Shown: in pieces, positions 1-7,568 of the stretch
Numbering within the stretch: the stretch's first letter is position 1
Layout: each line of letters opens with the position of its first letter
The notes under the pieces: generated by a model
The model's input: the letters and a program-made list of their open reading frames with translations, nothing else
Told to the model about the DNA's origin: nothing
Databases searched by the model: none
Source: Fusibacter tunisiensis
GTDB lineage: Bacteria; Bacillota; Clostridia; Peptostreptococcales; Acidaminobacteraceae
Assembly: GCF_016908355.1 (NCBI RefSeq)
Contig: NZ_JAFBDT010000006.1
Location: 62,001-126,000, forward strand
Direction: 5' to 3'
Length of the DNA stretch: 64,000 nt
Made by a program: the position numbers and the translations under genes

Positions 1-91
1 AAAACTTATCTTTTAATTGATCATCTGATAAATCTACAAGATGCTTACGGCGTTCTTGAAAATCATCGTCTCTTTTTACAAAACCTTTCAT
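1..91 (-). CDS. oraS: D-ornithine 4,5-aminomutase small subunit (5' part, runs off window)
   Basis: Only the first 30 codons are inside the window. They begin ATG at 89-91 after a GGAGGAG ribosome binding site and read MKGFVKRDDDFQERRKHLVD, then LSDDQLKDKF; the DDFQ-RR-HL-LSD pattern is typical of OraS, the small subunit of the adenosylcobalamin- and PLP-dependent D-ornithine 4,5-aminomutase (OraS/OraE). The enzyme converts D-ornithine to 2,4-diaminopentanoate, the substrate of the Ord dehydrogenase encoded just upstream in the same operon. OraE would be expected beyond the left edge. Identification rests on a short N-terminus plus the strongly supportive neighbours. Confidence 0.85.
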   Translation of the reverse strand, partial: MKGFVKRDDDFQERRKHLVDLSDDQLKDKF

Positions 92-107
92 CAAACTCCT
101 CCTTCTC

Positions 108-1526
108 TTAAGTGTGTTCTACACCCAAATCATTAAGAACACCAATTACAAATTCCCGGTTCATTCTTGTTTCAAGAATGAGATAGTCAATATCCTCTGA
201 GTTCACTCGCTTTACACCTTGATTCACAGTCGCATTTTTTATAACGGATGTGCGAATCTTATTCATATCCAAATCAATCGCCTGTATCAACCCAGGATGT
301 TTTGGAAAAACAATTGTTTCACCAGGCTTTTGTGTTTTAGGATCGCCAAACATAATCTCAATGCCATTTTCCCTAGCAAAAGACAACTGTGGTTGATGAT
401 GCTTTCCAGCGCCAGTGTACTCAGTTTCCTGCACAACAATCATCTGATCTTGGTCCATTTCTCTTGCGATGCTAAAAGCTGCAGCCAATGCTGTATTGCC
501 AGCTGGTCCTCTTTCAATACCTTCTAATTGAGCCAACGCCTCTGTCATATAGAAGACTTCCCCTTGGGTTACAGTTACATAGCGATCCATATACCGCATA
601 GGTCGTGCAGCAGAACGCGGTACATCTGAACGGTCAGGAAATGTTGAAAATGGCAAGCCAAAACCAGTATGACCAGTTGTAAATGACTTTTTGTTAAATT
701 GAGAATCACTGGCCATATGGAGACCAGCTAAATCTACAGACGCGCCAACGACTTGCGTCTCAAGTGCACCAGCTTTAATTAACCCCCTTGCCGTTCCGGT
801 TAAATTGCCGCCTCCAGCATTTGTGCAAACAACAACCTCTGGATCTTTACCAAACTTTTCACGCATCTGCATTGAAAGTTCGTAGCCAAGCGTCTCGACA
901 CCCGCAATTCCAAAAGGCGTATAAAGCGAAGCATTGAAATAACCAGTTTCTTCAAGGAGCAACAAGAACTCATAAAACAGTTCTGGACCAACCGTAAGCT
1001 GAATCACTTCAGCACCATAGGCTTCACACTTCCTCGCCTTCTCTATTATTTCAGGTTGTCCAACCCCTTTTGAATCAAAAGTTTCTTGAACAATGATACA
1101 TTTTAAACCTTGCATTGCGGCCTGAGACGCTACTGCTGCCCCATAATTCCCACTTGTAGCTGCAATAACACCTTTATAACCAAGTTTCTTTGCATGATAT
1201 ACAGCATTTGCTGCACGTCTCGCTTTAAAGCTACCAGATGGATTTCCACCTTCATCCTTAATAAAAATTCTTGCACCTTTTCCTGGATCGGCATATTTCC
1301 TAGCCAGAGCGGTTAAATTTTTCATTTCAAAAATCGGCGTATTTCCAACACTGGTCTGTCCTTGAATACGTTGCATTTCTTCAAGTGTATAGCCAGTCTC
1401 ACGCATCATGCGCTCATAATCAAAGCTAATGCCATCTTTCTCAAAATCTGTATAGTCAATACCAATGGCATTTTTCATGATTTCATTTTTACGCCCCATA
1501 ACTGAAGCATACGAATTATCTTTCAT
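108..1526 (-). CDS. ortB: 2-amino-4-oxopentanoate thiolase, beta subunit (PLP-dependent)
   Basis: OrtB with OrtA cleaves 2-amino-4-oxopentanoate with CoA to alanine and acetyl-CoA, the last step of oxidative ornithine degradation. The protein is a fold-type II PLP enzyme of the threonine synthase/diaminopropionate lyase type: a lysine motif NPSGSFKARRA near residue 100 (PLP Schiff-base Lys in SFK), an SGNYG phosphate/substrate loop near 125 and a glycine-rich NAGGGN loop near 238. The start is placed at 1526 because GGAGGTGATTCTG lies directly before this ATG; an ATG 15 bases further upstream would sit on the ribosome binding site itself. It overlaps the end of ortA by 11 bases, consistent with translational coupling of the two subunits. 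Function of the pair is known from Clostridium sticklandii; assignment here is by sequence pattern and operon order. Confidence 0.9.
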   Translation of the reverse strand: MKDNSYASVMGRKNEIMKNAIGIDYTDFEKDGISFDYERMMRETGYTLEEMQRIQGQTSVGNTPIFEMKNLTALARKYADPGKGARIFIKDEGGNPSGSFKARRAANAVYHAKKLGYKGVIAATSGNYGAAVASQAAMQGLKCIIVQETFDSKGVGQPEIIEKARKCEAYGAEVIQLTVGPELFYEFLLLLEETGYFNASLYTPFGIAGVETLGYELSMQMREKFGKDPEVVVCTNAGGGNLTGTARGLIKAGALETQVVGASVDLAGLHMASDSQFNKKSFTTGHTGFGLPFSTFPDRSDVPRSAARPMRYMDRYVTVTQGEVFYMTEALAQLEGIERGPAGNTALAAAFSIAREMDQDQMIVVQETEYTGAGKHHQPQLSFARENGIEIMFGDPKTQKPGETIVFPKHPGLIQAIDLDMNKIRTSVIKNATVNQGVKRVNSEDIDYLILETRMNREFVIGVLNDLGVEHT

Positions 1527-1827
1527 CAGAATCACCTCCAAATAAAATTTCTTTTAAGTCAAGGCCAATCTGAAGCAATTCCGGTACATATTTACCAAAT
1601 GAATGTGTGTAAGTTGGATTGACTTCCAACAGCGTGCCTTTTTCAAGACGTCCCGTAATGGTTTTTATCGTCACAGCGTCTCCTATCGAAGCCTCTTCCT
1701 GTAGGAACCCCTTAACCCACATTTCAAGCGGTACATTTTTGGTGTCGTCTGGCACTTGTGGTGCACGTTGCTCCGGATTTAAAATCACTCTATGAATCCG
1801 AACCCATTCACCTTTTTGAATTATCAT
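1516..1827 (-). CDS. ortA: 2-amino-4-oxopentanoate thiolase, alpha subunit
   Basis: A 103-residue protein with the family's characteristic opening (KGEWVRIHRVIL..PEQRAPQ.PDDT) and a central GDAVTIKTITGRLEKGTLLEVNP segment, as in OrtA proteins of ornithine-fermenting clostridia. It is the small partner of OrtB in the PLP- and CoA-dependent thiolysis of 2-amino-4-oxopentanoate. The gene lies 21 bases after ord and overlaps ortB, the order ord-ortA-ortB-oraS being the known ornithine operon order. A GTAGGTGTAG ribosome binding site precedes the ATG. No membrane segment or signal peptide. Confidence 0.9.
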   Translation of the reverse strand: MIIQKGEWVRIHRVILNPEQRAPQVPDDTKNVPLEMWVKGFLQEEASIGDAVTIKTITGRLEKGTLLEVNPTYTHSFGKYVPELLQIGLDLKEILFGGDSDER

Positions 1828-1848
1828 AACTACACCTACTTTCTCGTT

Positions 1849-2901
1849 CTATGCTTTAATGAAATTTCTCATATCACCCATAATTGCCCTTGGCACTGGT
1901 AAATCCAACATTGTTTTTAAGCCTGGATCTGCATTAATAATTTGTGGAATCATATTCACGCACATTGCGATTGTCCCAAGACCACCCTCAACTTCTGGTT
2001 TAATGCTCATATTAACTTCAGGTGTTCCTTTTAATGTAATATAATCGCCTGTATAAGTGCCTTCCATTTCAGGCTCAATCTGTTGTGGATGAATCATATC
2101 AATTTTCACTTCACCGTCCACATACCCTTGACCAGTCATGCTAACACCTGCAACATTTCCAGCTGCTGCAAATCCATGTGGCGATTTTCTATCAACAGAC
2201 GTAACAATTGGCGCCATTTGAGTTTTAATGTCACCAACGTTCCAACCTATTGCATCCCCAATCATTCGAATCGATTCAGCAAAACCTACATGACCAGCCA
2301 AGCTGCCATCTTCAACACCTTTGTTAAACGCATCAACTGTTATCCCAACGCCTTGCTCTTCCATTACTGCGTGACCAAATGGTGATAAACTGTTAACACG
2401 TTTTGCTTCTACATGTGTTACATCTGTCATACACCCTGTCAAAACAACAACAAGAAGATCCATAATTAAACCTGGATTAATGCCTGTGCCAAGTATGGAA
2501 ACACCATTTTCCTTTGCAATTTGGTCCAGCTCAGCAGCAAGATTTGGGTTTTGAGCTTGTGGATAAGCCATTTCCTCTGCCGTTGAAATCACATTGATTT
2601 TCTTTTCCAAAACATGTTTCAATCTTGGGAATGCTTTTTCTGTAAAAGAATCGGTCGCACATAGACAAACATCAATTTTTTTACCATCTAATACGGCATC
2701 AATGTCTGCATTCACAATTACAGGTTGATGGTTTTTGCGCTCAACACCAAGAATCTCATGAATGTCTTTGCCAACACGGCTTTCGTTTCGGTCACAAACG
2801 CCTACAATCTCAACGCCTTTTTTGTCGAGAAGCATTTTAGCCATTCCCGATCCCATTGCACCAAAACCCCAAATTGCTACTTTTACTGTTTCTTGTCTCA
2901 T
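1849..2901 (-). CDS. ord: 2,4-diaminopentanoate dehydrogenase
   Basis: A 350-residue NAD(P)-dependent dehydrogenase. The N-terminus carries a Rossmann dinucleotide-binding motif, VAIWGFGAMGSGMAKMLLDK (residues about 8-27, GxGxxG type), followed by a DapB/saccharopine-dehydrogenase-like second domain with a conserved TGINPGLIMD stretch near 140. It oxidatively deaminates 2,4-diaminopentanoate to 2-amino-4-oxopentanoate, between the ornithine aminomutase and the OrtAB thiolase. It is the first gene of the operon: a GGGAGG ribosome binding site precedes the ATG and a consensus sigma-54 promoter ends about 35 bases upstream of the start codon, so the whole ord-ortA-ortB-oraS unit should be activator-dependent. 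Confidence 0.9.
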   Translation of the reverse strand: MRQETVKVAIWGFGAMGSGMAKMLLDKKGVEIVGVCDRNESRVGKDIHEILGVERKNHQPVIVNADIDAVLDGKKIDVCLCATDSFTEKAFPRLKHVLEKKINVISTAEEMAYPQAQNPNLAAELDQIAKENGVSILGTGINPGLIMDLLVVVLTGCMTDVTHVEAKRVNSLSPFGHAVMEEQGVGITVDAFNKGVEDGSLAGHVGFAESIRMIGDAIGWNVGDIKTQMAPIVTSVDRKSPHGFAAAGNVAGVSMTGQGYVDGEVKIDMIHPQQIEPEMEGTYTGDYITLKGTPEVNMSIKPEVEGGLGTIAMCVNMIPQIINADPGLKTMLDLPVPRAIMGDMRNFIKA

Positions 2902-2937
2902 AATAAACCTCCCATTTAATGTGTTATGCTTTTATAA

Positions 2938-2953
2938 TGCAAGACACGTGCCA
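2938..2953 (-). promoter_or_regulatory. Sigma-54 (-24/-12) promoter of the ornithine operon
   Basis: Read on the minus strand the site is TGGCACGTGTCTTGCA. It has the -24 element TGGCAC (2948-2953) and the -12 element TTGCA (2938-2942) separated by five bases, an exact match to the sigma-54 consensus TGGCAC-N5-TTGCW. Transcription should begin near 2927, about 25 bases before the ord ATG. It lies in the 236-base gap between ord and the upstream EAL remnant, and three palindromic sites stand upstream at the distance expected of enhancer sites. Confidence 0.9.
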
Positions 2954-3060
2954 AAATGCATAAAAAATAATACAAACACCTGATATATAGTTTTTTAAAG
3001 CCTTTCAGCATATACACCTTATGAATAAACACAAAATTCAGATATATAAAAATAAAAAAA

Positions 3061-3127
3061 GCAAAATATTTTGCATTTTGTATGCAAAATATTTTGCTTT
3101 TAGAGTGGTAGATGCAAATTATTTTGC
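3061..3127. promoter_or_regulatory. Three palindromic upstream activator sites (GCAAAATATTTTGC)
   Basis: Two identical 14-base palindromes GCAAAATATTTTGC lie at 3061-3074 and 3084-3097, and a third variant, GCAAATTATTTTGC, at 3114-3127 (extended to GATGCAAA/TTTGCATC arms). Their centres are about 140, 165 and 195 bases upstream of the predicted sigma-54 start site, the usual placement of enhancer-binding-protein sites. The nearby Fis-type HTH activator (3897-5297) is the natural candidate to bind them. The repeats also sit just after the EAL remnant, but the AT-rich arms and the triplication fit protein binding better than termination. Confidence 0.75.
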
Positions 3128-3137
3128 ATCTATTTTT

Positions 3138-3786
3138 TCAATACAATAAGCACTTTTCCCTGCCAATTTCGTCTTTTTTTATTAAATCTTCATCTAATAT
3201 TGGAAAAGACTTATCTGGTTTACGCAAATAATAGCCTTGCCCCGCGTGAACACCAAGTAAAATTAAAGTTTTTAGTTCATCTTTTGTTTCAATTCCCTCT
3301 GCAATAATCTTGATATTGGTCGTTGATGCCACATCAATTAACGCTTTAATTAACGACTGCTTAAAAGAATCTTTGTCTATATTTCGGATTAGATCCATAT
3401 CGATCTTAATAAAATGAGGTCGGACTTCATGAATTGTCTTTAAGCCAGAATAACCTGCACCTGCATCATCTATAGCAACCATATAGCCTTGTGAACGATA
3501 ATTGTCAAGAATTTCCTTGAAAGAAACCATATCATTGATGGCAGTTCTTTCTGTAATTTCAAATACAATTTTATTTTCTGAAATAGCAAGTTTGTCCAAA
3601 TACGGTCACACTGATGCGCACTCGAATCAACTCGACTGGCGAATACAAGTCACTTCCAACATGCCCTCGAGACAAAGCCTCATACCCAATAATCTCTGCT
3701 GTTTTTAAATCTACAATAGGTTGAAAAAGGGTTTCTATCGCTTCAGATTTCAGTATATTTTCCAGTTCTCCACAAAGTTCATCCAT
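3138..3786 (-). pseudogene. EAL-domain (c-di-GMP phosphodiesterase-like) protein, internally deleted and frameshifted
   Basis: Two adjacent minus-strand reading frames together make most of one EAL domain. The first (start ATG 3784-3786 after a GGAGG site) contains FQPIVDLKTAEIIGYEALSR, the EAL signature, and ends LYSPVELI before running out of frame. The second, from about 3600 to the stop at 3138, contains IVFEITERTA, the DDAGAGYSGL metal-binding motif, FIKIDMDLI and IIAEGIET. In intact EAL proteins about 60 residues (LE-R..AL.., LF.NV.P..) separate these halves; here they are absent and the frame changes around 3600-3640. The protein would be non-functional as a phosphodiesterase. A sequencing error could explain a frameshift but not the missing block. 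Confidence 0.85.
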
Positions 3787-3861
3787 AAAAGTTTTTTCCT
3801 CCAAAACCCATTATAGAGCACTTATATTAAGACAAAATCAATATTACATAAAAAACATGTA

Positions 3862-3893
3862 AAGCCCTCTTTGCCAAAAGGCACAGAGGGCTT
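3862..3893 (-). terminator. Terminator of the enhancer-binding-protein gene
   Basis: Perfect 9-base arms AAGCCCTCT / AGAGGGCTT (3862-3870 and 3885-3893) with a 14-base loop begin four bases after the stop codon of the activator gene. The minus strand continues into a T-rich stretch containing six T's. It separates the aspS-rseC-activator transcript from the EAL remnant. Confidence 0.85.
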
Positions 3894-3896
3894 ATC

Positions 3897-5297
3897 CTAA
3901 CCAAAATATTTTTTTAATTTATATTGTAGATTTTGTCTTGAAAGATTCAGTTGATCTGCCGCACGGCTAATATTTCCGCCTGTCATTTCAATGACACGTT
4001 TCAATATTTCTTTTTCAATCTGCTCTATATGTGCATTTAAATCATCAACAACTTCATATCGCGCGTCTTCTATTAGCCGCTCTTTGTTGTGAAGCAATTC
4101 TAGAACATGAGACGGCAAATGCTCCTTCCCAATGACATGTTCATCTGTAATAAGATTCATAGCAGATTCAATGAAATTTTTAAGTTCTCTAATGTTACCA
4201 GCCCAATTATACCGTTTGAACGCTTCCATAATCTCATCTGACACCATCCAAACATCCTTGCCTAATTTTTCATTGTATTCTCTTAAAAAATAATCCACAA
4301 GCAAGGGAATATCTTCAACACGTTCATTTAGTCCCGGAATCTTAATGTTAATAACATTTAAACGGTAAAATAAATCTTTTCGCAGTTGACCGGATTCTAT
4401 AAGTTTATCTGGCAATTCATTTGTCGCTGCAATAATGCGAACGTTAATTGGAATATCTTTAGTTCCACCAACACGCCGAACATAGTTTTCCTGTAATACT
4501 CTTAAAATTTTAGCTTGAAGGCCATGACTCATACTGTTGATTTCATCTAAAAGAAGGGTTCCCCCTTCAGCCTGTTCAAAAAGACCGGGGCGATCTTCAG
4601 CACCTGTAAAAGAACCTTTTGAAGTTCCAAAGAGCAAACCTTCTAGTAAATTTTCAGGAATTGCCGCACAATTCTGTGCAATAAAAGGCATATTTTGCCT
4701 GTCACTGCCATAATGAATGCTTTGAGCAAACAACTCTTTTCCCGTTCCTGTATCGCCGTAAATCAAGACACTTGAGGTAGACTTTGATGCCCGCTTGGCA
4801 ATTTTAATCGCTTCGAGATACCGATCGTTTCTACCAATTAACTCATCAAAGTGATAGTGTTTAATCCCTTTTTTTCTCAATACAGGTTCAATTAATTTTT
4901 GCTGAAGTTCAATAATTTGCTTGGTCATGTCCGTTACTGCAGTTAAATTTCTAGAAACCTCCACAGCACCCACCAGTTGACCATTTTGAAAAATTGGTAA
5001 AGTTGTATTAATCGTCCGGATTTTTTTGCCTTTAAAATTTAAGTAGGACTGCTCCCGATCCACAATAGAGTCTCCTGTTGATAAAACGGTTAAGAGCGTA
5101 CTATTTTCCCGAGTCCAATTTGGAAATATATCCAAAAGAGGTTTGCCAATTACTTTATCTCTTGGTAGGCCTTCAATGGATGCCATGGCCTTGTTATAAA
5201 TTACTGTAACACCTAAGCGATCCACCACGTGAACCCCTTCTTCAAGTGTATCCAAAATTTCTTTTCCAGCCAACATCAGCATCTCATCCAATTTCAT
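3897..5297 (-). CDS. Sigma-54-dependent enhancer-binding protein with PAS domain (candidate ornithine-operon activator)
   Basis: A 466-residue RocR/PrdR-type activator. Residues about 10-125 form a PAS sensor domain (EEGVHVVDRLGVTVIYNKAM, then EVSRNLT). The AAA+ domain follows with Walker A GDTGTGKE (181-188), the sigma-54 contact loop as GSFTGA (228-233, a Ser variant of GAFTGA), Walker B GGTLLLDE (245-252) and the arginine-finger region RKDLFYRLN. The C-terminus is a Fis-type HTH (NISRAADQLNLSRQNLQYKL). No receiver domain is present, so a small molecule sensed by the PAS domain is likely the signal. The gene follows rseC by 14 bases, and its own GGAGG site is clear. It lies 770 bases from a consensus sigma-54 promoter with three palindromic sites, so control of ord-ortA-ortB-oraS is inferred. 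Confidence 0.9.
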   Translation of the reverse strand: MKLDEMLMLAGKEILDTLEEGVHVVDRLGVTVIYNKAMASIEGLPRDKVIGKPLLDIFPNWTRENSTLLTVLSTGDSIVDREQSYLNFKGKKIRTINTTLPIFQNGQLVGAVEVSRNLTAVTDMTKQIIELQQKLIEPVLRKKGIKHYHFDELIGRNDRYLEAIKIAKRASKSTSSVLIYGDTGTGKELFAQSIHYGSDRQNMPFIAQNCAAIPENLLEGLLFGTSKGSFTGAEDRPGLFEQAEGGTLLLDEINSMSHGLQAKILRVLQENYVRRVGGTKDIPINVRIIAATNELPDKLIESGQLRKDLFYRLNVINIKIPGLNERVEDIPLLVDYFLREYNEKLGKDVWMVSDEIMEAFKRYNWAGNIRELKNFIESAMNLITDEHVIGKEHLPSHVLELLHNKERLIEDARYEVVDDLNAHIEQIEKEILKRVIEMTGGNISRAADQLNLSRQNLQYKLKKYFG

Positions 5298-5311
5298 ACA
5301 ACCTCCTACAA

Positions 5312-5758
5312 TTATTGCAATGGAACAATTGTGTCGTTTTCTGTTTGTATAATTTTTAAAATTTGAGCCGTATACTTATCACTTTTCATAAAGTGCTTGT
5401 CATTCATTTTAATCACAACAAAAGCCAATACCATAACTGCTAACCCAAAAATACCCGAATACAGTTCCCCATTTACAAGTGTCTTAAAAAGCACATGTCC
5501 AATTCCCAATCCAGCAAATAAAGCAACTAAAGGGATAACATACATGATAAAGGCAGCACTTAAAACACTATCTGTGTTCATAGACACTTCAACCATGTCC
5601 CCTATATGGGCATTCACAGAATTTTTAGCCATTAAATGAACATCTTTGGAGTCATCTCCCACTTGGCAGGCACCACAATTCCCACATGCTGTATGTCTAA
5701 GGAGTTTCACCTTGGAGAATTGGCCTAACTCTTCAATGACCACACCTGTTCTATCCAT
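5312..5758 (-). CDS. SoxR-reducing / RseC family membrane protein
   Basis: A 148-residue protein with a Cys-rich N-terminal region (ACGNCGACQVG, residues about 24-34) and two membrane segments (about 70-90 and 100-118: AAFIMYVIPLVALFAGLGI and SGIFGLAVMVLAFVVI). This is the layout of the RseC/RsxC-associated SoxR-reducing system family; clostridial members are of unknown function but probably redox-linked through the cysteines. It overlaps the end of aspS by eight bases and precedes the sigma-54 activator by 14 bases, so all three are likely one transcript. No gene symbol is assigned because the clostridial homologues are not characterised. Confidence 0.8.
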   Translation of the reverse strand: MDRTGVVIEELGQFSKVKLLRHTACGNCGACQVGDDSKDVHLMAKNSVNAHIGDMVEVSMNTDSVLSAAFIMYVIPLVALFAGLGIGHVLFKTLVNGELYSGIFGLAVMVLAFVVIKMNDKHFMKSDKYTAQILKIIQTENDTIVPLQ

Positions 5759-7556
5759 TTATTTCTCCTTTCTGTTTCTCAAAGGGTTTTAATTTTAAAT
5801 ACAATTCTTCAAGTTGTTGGTCTTCAGCAACACTTGGCGCATTTGTCATAAGACACTTAGCATCTTGAGTTTTAGGAAATGCGATGACATCGCGAATATT
5901 ATCTGTTCCCACAGCCAACATAACCATACGGTCCAAGCCATATGCAATCCCCCCATGTGGTGGTGCACCATACTTAAACGCATCTATGAAGAAACCAAAT
6001 TTTTCATTGGCTTCCTCTTCAGTAAACCCAAGCGCTTCAAACATTCTTTCCTGAACTGAAGAATCATGAATTCGAATTGAGCCACCACCGATTTCGTATC
6101 CATTAAGAACGATGTCATACGCTTTCGCGCGACAAGCCCCAGGATTGCTATTTAACTTTTCAAGATCCTCATCTTTTGGCGCAGTAAATGGATGATGCTT
6201 AGCAACATAACGTTTCGCTTCATCATCGTATTCAAAAAGAGGAAAATCAGTAACCCATAAAAAGTGATAGATTTTAGGGTCTAACAAATTTAATTGTTTT
6301 GCTAGTTCAACTCTCAAAGCACCAAGTGCGTCAAAAACAACATCTGGCTGATCTGCAACAATCAGTATCAAATCATTAGGCTCTGCATCGACAATCGTTT
6401 GAATGTCAGCAAGTTCCTTTTCAGATAGAAACTTGGCTATTGGGGATTGAATTTCATTATCCTGAATCTTCATCCACGCAAGGCCTTTGGCGCCATATGT
6501 TTTACAGAAGGTCTCAAGATTTGTGATGTCTTTTCTAGAAAAGCGATCTGCATATCCCTTTACATTTATCGCGCGTACGTCGCCACCATTACCTATGGCA
6601 CCACTAAAAACTTTAAATTCTGAATTTTCAATTGCTGTGTTCAATTTTTTAAGTTCAAATCCAAATCTCGTATCTGGCTTATCAGAACCGTACCGTTCCA
6701 TCGCTTCCTGGTACGTCAATCTCTGGAAAGGGATCTTTACATCAATACCCACGACATTGGAATACACTGAAGCGAGCATTTTTTCATTAATTGCAATAAC
6801 ATCATCTTCATCTACAAACGACATTTCCACGTCTATTTGTGTAAATTCTGGTTGTCTATCTGCTCTTAAGTCTTCATCTCTAAAACATTTTGTGATCTGA
6901 TAATAACGGTCCATACCGGAAACCATGAGCAATTGCTTAAACAACTGAGGCGATTGCGGTAAGGCGTAAAATTTATTTGGATTAACCCGACTTGGAACCA
7001 AATAGTCACGCGCGCCTTCTGGCGTTGGTTTTGTAAGCACAGGCGTTTCAACTTCAATAAATCCATTTTCATCATAAAACCGTCTTGCAGCAGAAGCAAT
7101 TTGATGTCGCATCATTAAATTGCGCTGCATTTTCCCTTTTCTAAGATCCAAATATCTGTACTTGAGTCTTAACCGCTCGTTTGCTTCATCTTGGTCGTCA
7201 ATATGAATTGGTGGGACATCTGATGTACACAAAATTTTAAGTTCACTCACAAAAATTTCAATCATCCCGGTGGGAATATTGGGATTAATCGACTCGCGCT
7301 TTTTAACGGTTCCACGAATCGCCAAAACATATTCACCGCGAACTGTTGAGGCTTTTTCAAAGGCCTCCTCTGATACAGCTGTATCGAAGACAACCTGGCA
7401 AATACCAGTGCGGTCTCTCAAATCCACAAAAATCAAACTGCCCAAATTTCTTCTTTTTTGAACCCAGCCCATCAATACAACTTCAGTATCAATATGTGAT
7501 TCTCTAACGTCGCCACAATAGTGTGTCCGTTTCATACCATTCAATGCTTCTCCCAT
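5751..7556 (-). CDS. aspS: Aspartyl-tRNA synthetase
   Basis: A class II aminoacyl-tRNA synthetase of about 600 residues, the bacterial-type length, that charges tRNA-Asp. The OB-fold anticodon-binding domain is at the N-terminus (VLMGWVQKRRNLGSLIFVDL). Motif 2 is RCFRDEDLRADRQPEFTQID, and motif 3 is GIAYGLDRMVML near the C-terminus. The GAD insertion domain lies between, as usual for bacterial AspRS. The start is placed at 7556 because GGAGGTCGAC precedes this ATG; the ATG 12 bases upstream overlaps that ribosome binding site. It follows hemZ by 12 bases. In many clostridia hisS stands between these two genes; it is absent here. Confidence 0.97.
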   Translation of the reverse strand: MGEALNGMKRTHYCGDVRESHIDTEVVLMGWVQKRRNLGSLIFVDLRDRTGICQVVFDTAVSEEAFEKASTVRGEYVLAIRGTVKKRESINPNIPTGMIEIFVSELKILCTSDVPPIHIDDQDEANERLRLKYRYLDLRKGKMQRNLMMRHQIASAARRFYDENGFIEVETPVLTKPTPEGARDYLVPSRVNPNKFYALPQSPQLFKQLLMVSGMDRYYQITKCFRDEDLRADRQPEFTQIDVEMSFVDEDDVIAINEKMLASVYSNVVGIDVKIPFQRLTYQEAMERYGSDKPDTRFGFELKKLNTAIENSEFKVFSGAIGNGGDVRAINVKGYADRFSRKDITNLETFCKTYGAKGLAWMKIQDNEIQSPIAKFLSEKELADIQTIVDAEPNDLILIVADQPDVVFDALGALRVELAKQLNLLDPKIYHFLWVTDFPLFEYDDEAKRYVAKHHPFTAPKDEDLEKLNSNPGACRAKAYDIVLNGYEIGGGSIRIHDSSVQERMFEALGFTEEEANEKFGFFIDAFKYGAPPHGGIAYGLDRMVMLAVGTDNIRDVIAFPKTQDAKCLMTNAPSVAEDQQLEELYLKLKPFEKQKGEING

Positions 7557-7568
7557 GTCGACCTCCAT

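Noticed and set aside
3061-3097. The paired GCAAAATATTTTGC palindromes as a transcription terminator of the EAL remnant
   Set aside because: Each copy is self-complementary and AT-rich, a third copy follows, no clean T-run is placed after a GC-rich stem, and the distance to a consensus sigma-54 promoter fits enhancer sites better.
5538-5758. RseC-like protein as a ferredoxin because of its cysteines
   Set aside because: Only one short Cys cluster (ACGNCGACQ) precedes two membrane helices; there is no ferredoxin fold pattern.
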